Source: an uncultured Actinomycetes bacterium
GTDB lineage: Bacteria; Actinomycetota; Thermoleophilia; Solirubrobacterales; 70-9
Direction: 5' to 3'
Assembly: GCA_946479725.1 (NCBI GenBank)
Contig: CAMLHB010000177.1
Span: 1 to 5,112 of the forward strand
Length of the DNA: 5,112 nt
Below, piece after piece: positions 1 to 4,541 of the stretch (positions are counted from its first letter, which is position 1; the number at the start of each line of letters is the position of its first letter). Position numbers and translations under genes: made by a program. Below the pieces are notes generated by a model. It worked only from the letters and a program-made list of their open reading frames with translations, was not told the DNA's origin and searched no databases.

Positions 1-128
1 GCGTCGGCCTCCTCGACGCTGGAGGCGGCGGCTTTCGCCTCCACTCCAGCCGCCTTCAGGGCAGCCAACAGCTCCTTGGAGCTGACGCCTTGCGCTTTGG
101 CGATCTCGTGAACCCGTTTCTTGGCCAC
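1..128 (-). CDS. infB: Translation initiation factor IF-2, N-terminal fragment (runs off left edge)
   Basis: IF-2 is the GTPase that places initiator tRNA on the 30S subunit and promotes subunit joining. Only the first 42 codons are present; the gene continues beyond position 1. The translation begins M(GTG)AKKRVHEIAK and continues with GVSSKELLAAL, the usual small helical IF2_N module at the extreme N-terminus of bacterial IF-2. An Ala/Glu-rich linker then starts, as expected. The start is GTG at 128-126, overlapping the last base of the nusA stop codon (TAGTG), so translation is probably coupled. A GGAG lies 8 nt upstream and an AGGAGG 13 nt upstream. The GTPase domains cannot be assessed. 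No ylxR or ylxQ gene separates it from nusA. Confidence 0.93.
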   Translation of the reverse strand, partial: MAKKRVHEIAKAQGVSSKELLAALKAAGVEAKAAASSVEEAD

Positions 129-1639
129 TAAGCCTGCTCCGCCTCCTGGGCGACTTCCTCGTCCTCACCAAGGGTCTCGCCATCCACTTCCTCGGCTTCG
201 GTCGCCTCTTGCTGAATGTCTTCTTCCACAGCCTCCTCGGTTGCAACTTCGTCAGCCGACGCCTCCTCCGGCTCGACGAATTCGCTCTGCGCCCGGTTGA
301 CGATCTCTTCGACCTGGCCTTCGTCGGCGTCGGGGTCGGCGAGGATCGCCACCTCGGCCTCGGAGACGTTGGCGAGGATCGCCGTCTGGCTGGTTTCGAA
401 GCGCGAGAGCGCCTGGTGCTGCGGCAGACCGCAATAGGTCGAGCCGGGGATCGCCGCGTTGGGGCAGCGGCGGCCGTTGGAGAGCACCGCCATGCAGCGG
501 CCGTCGAAGGTCTCCTCGCCCTCGACCTCCACCTCGTGTTCTTCGGAGGCGAACTCGGTCTCGGACTTGATGTCGACGCGCCAACCGGTCAGGCGGGCGG
601 CGAGGCGGGCGTTCTGGCCGTCGCGCCCGATCGCCAGCGAGAGCTGGTCGTCGGGCACGATCACGGTCGCCTGGCGCTCCTCGTCGTCGACGATCACCTC
701 GCGCACGCGCGCCGGCGAGAGCGCCTTGGCGACGAAGCGGGCGGGCTCGTCGTTGTGGGGGATGATGTCGATCTTCTCGCCGCGTAACTCGGAGACGACC
801 ATGCGGACGCGGGAGCCGCGGGGGCCGACGCAGGCGCCGACCGGGTCGACCCCGTCGGCATGGGAGACGACGGCGATCTTCGAGCGGTAGCCGGGCTCGC
901 GGGCGACGCCGACGATTTCGACCAGCTTGTCGGCGATCTCCGGCACCTCGAGCTCAAACAGGCTTTTGATCAGCTCCGGGCTGCGGCGGGAGACGACGAT
1001 CGCCGGCCCTTTGGTCGAGTCGGAGACGTCGGTGATCACGGCCTTGACCCGCGTCCCGTGGTCGTAGCGCTCGTTGTAGACCTGCTCGGACTTCGGCAGC
1101 AGCGCCTCGACCCGCTCGCGCAGCTGGACCAGCGTGTAGCGCTTGTCCGACTGCTGGATGATCCCGGTGATCAGCTCGCCGACCCGGTCCTGGTACTCGT
1201 CGTACATCATCTGCCGCTCGGCCTCGCGGATCCGCTGCAGGATCACCTGCTTGGCGGTCTGGGCGGCGATCCGGCCGAAGTCGTCGGGGGTGACGTCGCG
1301 GGTCTCGATCTGGTCCTCGTAGGGGGCGATCATCTCCGGGTCGAGCTCGGGGTCCTCCGGCTCTTTCATCTCGCCGGTCTCCGGGTCGATTTCCGGCTCC
1401 TCCTGCTGCTCGGCGGCTTCGGCCAGCAGCTTCTCCTCCAGCTCCGGCGGCAGGATCAGTTCGAAGACGCGGAAGTCGCCGGTCTCGTGATCGAGGTCGA
1501 CGCGGGCGTATTTGGCGGCGCCGGGGGTCTTCTTGTAGGCCGAGAGGAGGGCGTCCTCGAGGGCGTCCATCAACTTGTCGGCGGAGATTCCCTTCTCCTG
1601 CTCCAGCGCTTTGACGGCGTCGACGATCTCTTTGGTCAC
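128..1639 (-). CDS. nusA: Transcription termination/antitermination factor NusA with Cys/His cluster and acidic tail
   Basis: NusA binds RNA polymerase and nascent RNA and modulates pausing, intrinsic termination and antitermination. Visible order: RNAP-binding N-terminal domain (about 1-145, with the family signature DDFGRIAAQTAKQVILQRI at 119-137); S1 domain (about 150-220); KH1 with GACVGPRGSRV at 268-278; KH2 with LAIGRDGQNARLAARLTGW at 335-353. Two features are unusual. An acidic, Pro/Glu-rich stretch (about 66-113) interrupts the N-terminal domain. After KH2 there is a Cys/His cluster (C382, C392, C403, H408) followed by a tail that becomes strongly acidic from about residue 455. Mycobacterial NusA, by comparison, ends soon after KH2. 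The start is GTG at 1639-1637, overlapping the rimP stop (GTGA), with AAGGAG 8 nt upstream. The stop is TAG, sharing one base with the infB start. Identity is certain; the function of the extra segments is unknown. Confidence 0.98.
   Translation of the reverse strand: MTKEIVDAVKALEQEKGISADKLMDALEDALLSAYKKTPGAAKYARVDLDHETGDFRVFELILPPELEEKLLAEAAEQQEEPEIDPETGEMKEPEDPELDPEMIAPYEDQIETRDVTPDDFGRIAAQTAKQVILQRIREAERQMMYDEYQDRVGELITGIIQQSDKRYTLVQLRERVEALLPKSEQVYNERYDHGTRVKAVITDVSDSTKGPAIVVSRRSPELIKSLFELEVPEIADKLVEIVGVAREPGYRSKIAVVSHADGVDPVGACVGPRGSRVRMVVSELRGEKIDIIPHNDEPARFVAKALSPARVREVIVDDEERQATVIVPDDQLSLAIGRDGQNARLAARLTGWRVDIKSETEFASEEHEVEVEGEETFDGRCMAVLSNGRRCPNAAIPGSTYCGLPQHQALSRFETSQTAILANVSEAEVAILADPDADEGQVEEIVNRAQSEFVEPEEASADEVATEEAVEEDIQQEATEAEEVDGETLGEDEEVAQEAEQA
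137..147 (-). promoter_or_regulatory. Shine-Dalgarno region of infB inside the nusA 3' end
   Basis: Read on the minus strand, this stretch contains AGGAGG (147-142) followed by GGAG (140-137), 13 and 8 nt before the GTG of infB. The GGAG has the better spacing. It lies within the last codons of nusA and, together with the TAGTG overlap, supports the chosen infB start. Confidence 0.5.
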
Positions 1640-1899
1640 TGCGGGGACTCCTTGCTCTCGGAAGCGGTGGCGTTGCGACGGTACTTGGGCCCGGGTGAGG
1701 AGACCTCAAGCGAATAATCGACCAGAAGGTGCTTCAGGTGGTGGGTCACTCTTTCGCAAAGTGCGAGGTCGACCCCGTCCGGGTGGTCGATAAAGAGGCG
1801 CAGGGCGTCGCCCCTCGGTTTCTCGAGGGCGACCAGCTCGACGTCGCCGTCCAGCTCGGACAGCTCCTCTTGGATCTCTTGCTCGGTGGGCTCGGTCAT
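1636..1899 (-). CDS. rimP: Short ribosome maturation factor RimP (N-terminal domain only)
   Basis: RimP assists maturation of the 30S ribosomal subunit and is usually the first gene of the nusA-infB operon, as here. The 87-residue product has the hallmarks of the RimP N-terminal domain: ELVALE (21-26), LRLFIDHPDGVDLALCERV (33-51) and LEVSSPG (64-70), the last matching the family's LEVSSPGxxRPL motif. It then ends after only 17 further polar residues. Usual RimP proteins are roughly 140-185 residues and carry an SH3-like C-terminal domain after this motif, and here there is no space for one because nusA starts at the stop codon (GTGA overlap). I chose the ATG at 1899; it has no clear Shine-Dalgarno. 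An upstream in-frame GTG at 1959 would force translation through the terminator hairpin and adds no family residues. Identity is well supported; completeness is not. Confidence 0.88.
   Translation of the reverse strand: MTEPTEQEIQEELSELDGDVELVALEKPRGDALRLFIDHPDGVDLALCERVTHHLKHLLVDYSLEVSSPGPKYRRNATASESKESPQ
1648..1653 (-). promoter_or_regulatory. Strong Shine-Dalgarno site of nusA
   Basis: AAGGAG on the minus strand, 8 nt before the GTG start of nusA and inside the last codons of rimP. It is the best ribosome-binding site in the window. It fixes the GTG start and shows that nusA can be initiated independently as well as by coupling to rimP. Confidence 0.7.
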
Positions 1900-1925
1900 G
1901 CCTGGGCGATTCAGGGTGGAGGCGT

Positions 1926-1949
1926 AAAAAAAGTGGGCCAGGCCCACTT
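1926..1949 (-). terminator. Intrinsic terminator / possible attenuator upstream of rimP
   Basis: On the minus strand AAGTGGGCC and GGCCCACTT form a perfect inverted repeat around a single T. Allowing a 3-nt loop this gives an 8-bp stem, followed immediately by five more Ts (seven Ts in a row in all). This is a canonical Rho-independent terminator. It lies 48 nt after the coaBC stop and only 26 nt before the rimP ATG, too close for a separate promoter and ribosome-binding site to fit downstream of it. Transcripts reaching rimP-nusA-infB must therefore read through it. It may act as the coaBC operon terminator, as an attenuator, or both. Confidence 0.8.
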
Positions 1950-1968
1950 CTCGACACACCTAGAGGAC

Positions 1969-2014
1969 AAAAAAGCTTACGGCCAGTATAGCCCGCTCAG
2001 CCACTCGGCCGGCT
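1969..2014 (-). terminator. Weak candidate terminator at the end of coaBC
   Basis: On the minus strand AGC-CGGCC-AGT (2014-2003, with one bulged G) can pair with ACT-GGCCG-GCT (1987-1974, with a bulged TAA) around a 15-nt loop. A run of six Ts (1974-1969) follows. The 5' arm lies in the last codons of coaBC. The bulges and long loop make it weaker than the terminator just downstream. It may be a tandem partner or chance, as it overlaps a TATACT box. Confidence 0.3.
1985..1990 (-). promoter_or_regulatory. Candidate -10 box (TATACT) for rimP-nusA-infB
   Basis: TATACT on the minus strand, just after the coaBC stop codon, is close to the sigma70/SigA -10 consensus. It is preceded by GGC, exactly as at the mihF promoter candidate. 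No convincing -35 lies 16-18 nt upstream (that region is G+C-rich coaBC coding sequence). If used, transcription would start near 1978 and give a leader of about 80 nt containing the terminator at 1926-1949. It overlaps the 3' arm of the weaker hairpin at 1969-2014, so one of the two readings may be coincidental. Confidence 0.4.
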
Positions 2015-3253
2015 TGCTTTCGCCCGCAGGCGGTCGACTCCGTCCAGGATCGCCTCCGCGACGGTCTCCTTGGAGTCGATCGGGACCTCGCTCTCGCCCG
2101 CGGCGGTGATCAGGGTGACGGCGTTGCGCTCGCTCTCGAAGCCGATCTCCGGGTTGGAGACGTCGTTGAGGACGATCATGTCGGCCCCCTTGCGCTCGAG
2201 CTTGCCGCGGGCGCGCTCGACGGCCCCTCCCCCGTGCTCGGCCGCGAAGCCGACGACGGTCTGCCCCTCGCGGCGGCGCGAGGAGAGCGCGGCGAGGATG
2301 TCCTCGGTCGGCTCCAGCGAGAGCTCGAGGCCCTCCGCGCGCCGCAGCTTCCCCTCGGCGGGCGCCGCGGCGCGGAAGTCGGCAGGTGCGGCGGCCATCA
2401 GCAGCACGTGGGTCTTTTCGAACTCCTCCTGGGCGGCGGCGGCGAGCTGGGAGGCGGTCTCGACATCGAGACGGCGGACGCCGGCGGTAACGGGGAGGCC
2501 GACGTTGGCGGCGAGCAGCGTCACCTCCGCCCCCCGTCTGGCGGCGGCGGCGGCGAGGGCGATCCCCATGCGGCCGCTGGAGCGGTTGCCGATGAAGCGG
2601 ACGGGGTCGATCGGCTCGCGGGTGCCGCCGGCGGTGACCAGCACCCGCAGCCCGTCCCAGGGGCGGTCGCCGGCCGGCAGCGCGGCTTCGACCCGGGCCA
2701 GCAGCAGCTCGGGATCGGGCAGGCGGCCACGGCCGAACTCGCCGCGCGAGGCGAGCTTGCCCTCCTCGGGCTCGATCACCTCGACCCCGCGCTCGCCCAG
2801 CGTCGCCAGGTTCGCCTGGGTGGCCGCATCGGCGTACATGCGGTCGTTCATCGCCGGGGCGACGAGGCGCGGGGCCGTGCAGGCGAGGAAGGAGGTGGTC
2901 AGCATCGAGTCGGCGGCGCCGGCGGCGAGCCTGGAGACGGTGTTGGCCGAGGCGGGCGCGACCAGGTAGGCGTCGCAGCGGGCGGCCAGCTCGAGGTGGC
3001 CGATCGGGTCGTGGCCGAGCTGCTCCGAGGCGGCTTCGCCGGGAAAGGCCCCGCGCAGCGGATCGCGCTCGAACTCGGAGGTGAGGACCGGGGCGCCGAC
3101 GATGCCCTCGAAGGAGGCGGCGCCGACGAACCGGGTCGCGGTCTCGGTCATCAAAACGCGCACGCCGTGGCCGGCCAGCGTCGCCAGCCGCGCCAGCTCG
3201 AGCGCCTTGTAAGCGGCGATGCCGCCGCTCACGCCTAGGAGGATCCGGGCCAT
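1997..3253 (-). CDS. coaBC: Bifunctional phosphopantothenoylcysteine decarboxylase / phosphopantothenate-cysteine ligase
   Basis: Makes 4'-phosphopantetheine for coenzyme A in two cytosolic steps: CTP-dependent ligation of 4'-phosphopantothenate to cysteine (CoaB) and FMN-dependent decarboxylation (CoaC). The 418 residues are a normal length for the fusion. CoaC is N-terminal (about 1-190): GVSGGIAAYK (7-16), the catalytic-His region GHLELA (His86), APASANT (99-105) and PAMN (133-136). The substrate flap, LASRGEFGRGRLPDP (167-181), lacks the cysteine usually found there. CoaB follows (about 200-410): VLVTAGGTREPIDPVRFIGN (204-223) running into RSSGRMG, AAAPADFR (287-294), KLRR (302-305) and KGADMIVLNDVSNPEIGF (355-372). 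The ATG at 3253 is preceded by a weak AGGG partly held in a small hairpin. Its position after rpoZ is the usual actinobacterial order. Expression probably comes from the mihF promoter through a hairpin in the 46-nt gap. Confidence 0.97.
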   Translation of the reverse strand: MARILLGVSGGIAAYKALELARLATLAGHGVRVLMTETATRFVGAASFEGIVGAPVLTSEFERDPLRGAFPGEAASEQLGHDPIGHLELAARCDAYLVAPASANTVSRLAAGAADSMLTTSFLACTAPRLVAPAMNDRMYADAATQANLATLGERGVEVIEPEEGKLASRGEFGRGRLPDPELLLARVEAALPAGDRPWDGLRVLVTAGGTREPIDPVRFIGNRSSGRMGIALAAAAARRGAEVTLLAANVGLPVTAGVRRLDVETASQLAAAAQEEFEKTHVLLMAAAPADFRAAAPAEGKLRRAEGLELSLEPTEDILAALSSRRREGQTVVGFAAEHGGGAVERARGKLERKGADMIVLNDVSNPEIGFESERNAVTLITAAGESEVPIDSKETVAEAILDGVDRLRAKASRPSG

Positions 3254-3259
3254 GGATCC
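3241..3259 (-). promoter_or_regulatory. Small hairpin holding the coaBC start codon in its loop
   Basis: Two copies of the palindrome GGATCC (3259-3254 and 3246-3241) flank ATGGCCC, so the mRNA can form a 6-bp stem with the coaBC ATG in a 7-nt loop. The stem also covers part of the weak AGGG ribosome-binding sequence (3261-3258). This could lower coaBC initiation; no regulator is implied by sequence alone. Confidence 0.3.
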
Positions 3260-3268
3260 CTAATGAAA

Positions 3269-3291
3269 GCGCCCCGCGAGCGGCGGGGCGC
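3269..3291 (-). promoter_or_regulatory. Perfect G+C hairpin between rpoZ and coaBC
   Basis: GCGCCCCGC and GCGGGGCGC form a perfect 9-bp stem with a 5-nt loop, 8 nt after the rpoZ stop and 15 nt before the coaBC start. Only three Ts follow on the minus strand, so as an intrinsic terminator it is weak. It may be a partial terminator, an RNA-processing or stability element that lowers coaBC relative to rpoZ, or a pause site. Confidence 0.45.
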
Positions 3292-3299
3292 GAACGAAG

Positions 3300-3533
3300 C
3301 TAGGTGCGGTACTCGTATTTCAGTTTGCCCTCGGCGAGCTCTTCGAGCGACATCGAGAGATAGTTCCTCTCGGCGTTGGTCTCGACCATCGGCGGCGGGT
3401 ACTCCCCGAAACCGCCCTCCCCGAGGTTGTGGAAGTAGCTGTTGATCTGACGAGCGCGCTTGGCCGCGACGACGACGGCGGCGTAGTGGGAATCGGCGTG
3501 CTCGAGCAGCTTGTCTACGCGTGGTTTGATCAT
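3300..3533 (-). CDS. rpoZ: DNA-directed RNA polymerase subunit omega
   Basis: Omega is the small core subunit that helps fold and hold the beta-prime subunit. The 77-residue product shows the whole family pattern: MIKPRVDKLLEHADSHYAAV at the N-terminus, the conserved AAKRARQIN helix (23-31), a Gly/Pro-rich loop (38-50) and the C-terminal LSMSLEELAEGKLKY (59-73). Length is normal for an actinobacterial omega. The ATG (3533-3531) overlaps the gmk stop as ATGA and no good Shine-Dalgarno precedes it, so translation most likely relies on coupling to gmk. The gmk-rpoZ pairing is conserved widely across bacteria. Confidence 0.96.
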   Translation of the reverse strand: MIKPRVDKLLEHADSHYAAVVVAAKRARQINSYFHNLGEGGFGEYPPPMVETNAERNYLSMSLEELAEGKLKYEYRT

Positions 3534-4096
3534 TCGGCGGCGGAGTCTAGCTCACGGCGGACGACGCCCACGAGGTCGGCGGTGGCGCGGCCGACCTCGT
3601 CGTTGACGACGCAGTGGTCGAAGTCGCCCTGCACCGCCAGCTCCTGCTCGGCGACCTTGAGCCGCTCGTCGATCGCCTCAGCCGAGTCGGTGCCGCGGCC
3701 GGAGAGGCGCTGGCGCAGGACCGCCGGGTCGGGTGGGGCGATGAAGATCTGCACCGAGTCCATGTCCGCCGCCCGCACCTGCTGGGCGCCCTGGACCTCG
3801 ATCTCCAGCACCACCGAGTGACCGGCCTCGAGCCGCCGTTCCACCTCGCTGCGCAGGGTCCCGTAGCGGTTGCCGCTGTAGGTGGCGAACTCGAGGAAGT
3901 CGCCTTCCTCCTTTCGCTGCTCGAACTGCTCGGGGGTGAGGAAGTGGTAATCGCGGCCATCGAGCTCCCCCTCGCGCGGCGCCCTGGTCGTCGCCGAGAC
4001 CGAGAGCTCGAGGTCCGGAACCTCCTTCAACAGCTCCCTGATCAGCGTTCCCTTGCCGACCCCGGACGGCCCGGTGATGACGAAGACTTTGGCCAT
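3530..4096 (-). CDS. gmk: Guanylate kinase
   Basis: Phosphorylates GMP to GDP with ATP in purine nucleotide metabolism. The 188-residue product is of standard length. It has the P-loop GPSGVGKGT (9-17), the GMP-binding SATTRAPR (34-41), NRYGT (76-80), VLEIEVQGAQQVR (96-108; many homologues have Asp in place of the second Glu of EIE), the lid segment RLSGRGTDS (130-138), and VVNDE (163-167). The start is the ATG at 4096 because it directly precedes the KVFVITGPSG beta-strand/P-loop. A longer open frame to 4210 overlaps mihF and carries no family sequence. No Shine-Dalgarno is evident upstream. The stop overlaps the rpoZ start. The gap to mihF is 32 nt and contains a small hairpin. Confidence 0.97.
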   Translation of the reverse strand: MAKVFVITGPSGVGKGTLIRELLKEVPDLELSVSATTRAPREGELDGRDYHFLTPEQFEQRKEEGDFLEFATYSGNRYGTLRSEVERRLEAGHSVVLEIEVQGAQQVRAADMDSVQIFIAPPDPAVLRQRLSGRGTDSAEAIDERLKVAEQELAVQGDFDHCVVNDEVGRATADLVGVVRRELDSAAE

Positions 4097-4111
4097 GCGG
4101 CCGCGGATACT

Positions 4112-4127
4112 GACCGCTGCGGCGGTC
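4112..4127 (-). promoter_or_regulatory. Small hairpin in the mihF-gmk gap
   Basis: GACCGC and GCGGTC form a perfect 6-bp stem around a CGCA tetraloop, starting one base after the mihF stop codon and ending 15 nt before the gmk ATG. No T-run follows, so it is not an intrinsic terminator. It occupies the place where a ribosome-binding site for gmk might be expected. It could influence ribosome re-initiation or mRNA stability, or be chance in such G+C-rich sequence. Confidence 0.3.
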
Positions 4128-4128
4128 G

Positions 4129-4464
4129 CTATCGACGGAGTTGACTGATGAGCTCGGCGCGCTGGCGCTCGGAGAGGCCGCCGATCGTCTTCGACGGCGA
4201 GATCCTGCACTGGTTGAGGATCCGGTTGGTCTTTACCCGGCCGTACTTGGGGACGGCGAGGAGCATGTCGAAGACCTTCGCGGTGAGGACGTACTCCGGC
4301 GGATCGAGGAGGATCGTCTGGATGCTGGCCCGGTTGGCCTTCAGGTCCTTCTTCAGTTTTGCCCGCGCGGTGCGGATGTCGTTGGCGCGCCTAAGGGCCT
4401 CCATCCGTTGATCGAGCGATCGTTCGGGAGCCGCAAGCGAGGATTTGACTGGCGGGGGCGTCAT
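4129..4464 (-). CDS. mihF: Integration host factor, actinobacterial type (mIHF)
   Basis: mIHF is a small nucleoid-associated DNA-binding protein of Actinomycetota, unrelated in fold to the E. coli IHF alpha/beta pair. It bends DNA and is essential in mycobacteria. The 111-residue product has the basic helical N-terminal part (ARAKLKKDLKANR, 33-45), then VFDMLLAVPKYGRVKTNRIL (64-83) and ISPSKTIGGLSERQRAEL (88-105), which match the conserved helix-two-turn-helix DNA-binding region of the family. Length is close to the roughly 105 residues usual elsewhere. The ATG at 4464 is supported by a TATACT box whose expected transcription start falls within a few bases of it, implying leaderless or near-leaderless translation. 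It leads the mihF-gmk-rpoZ-coaBC cluster. Confidence 0.93.
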   Translation of the reverse strand: MTPPPVKSSLAAPERSLDQRMEALRRANDIRTARAKLKKDLKANRASIQTILLDPPEYVLTAKVFDMLLAVPKYGRVKTNRILNQCRISPSKTIGGLSERQRAELISQLRR

Positions 4465-4474
4465 GTGCGCGGCG

Positions 4475-4502
4475 AGTATAGCCGCGGCTCGGGGGCGCGC
4501 AA
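4475..4502 (-). promoter_or_regulatory. Candidate SigA-type promoter of mihF-gmk-rpoZ-coaBC (near-leaderless)
   Basis: On the minus strand TTGCGC (4502-4497) and TATACT (4480-4475) are separated by 16 nt. They match the -35 only in its TTG but the -10 at nearly all positions. Only 10 nt lie between the -10 box and the mihF ATG, so the expected transcription start falls 0-5 nt before the start codon. There is no room for a Shine-Dalgarno. The box sits in the 77-nt gap between the PyrD-like ORF and mihF, separating the two as transcription units. Confidence 0.6.
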
Positions 4503-4541
4503 GCCGACTACCGCGAAATCTCCCAAAATTCGTCTCAACCT

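Noticed and set aside
69..84. Inverted repeat CAGCTCC-TT-GGAGCTG inside infB, with an AAGGAG on the minus strand that could suggest an internal start
   Set aside because: It falls in the conserved SSKEL codons and is followed by no well-spaced start codon; explained by coding sequence.
860..1717. Long plus-strand open frame opposite nusA
   Set aside because: Leu/Asp/Val-rich with no domain; it is the antisense shadow of a certain nusA gene in G+C-rich DNA.
1900..1959. N-terminal extension of RimP from a GTG at 1959
   Set aside because: It would be translated through the terminator hairpin and T-run, has no family residues and no ribosome-binding site; the ATG at 1899 matches the normal start of the domain.
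1984..2013. tRNA-like 5' sequence (GCCGAGTGGCTGAGC) at the coaBC end
   Set aside because: It resembles a Ser/Leu tRNA D-arm, but no anticodon arm, T-arm (GTTCGA-type) or acceptor partner follows, and part of it encodes the CoaBC C-terminus.
2070..3238. Plus-strand open frames of 299 and 334 codons opposite coaBC
   Set aside because: Composition is Ser/Arg- or Gly-rich, without motifs; coaBC on the other strand is unambiguous.
4097..4210. N-terminal extension of guanylate kinase
   Set aside because: It overlaps mihF and lacks homology; the P-loop strand begins right after the ATG at 4096.
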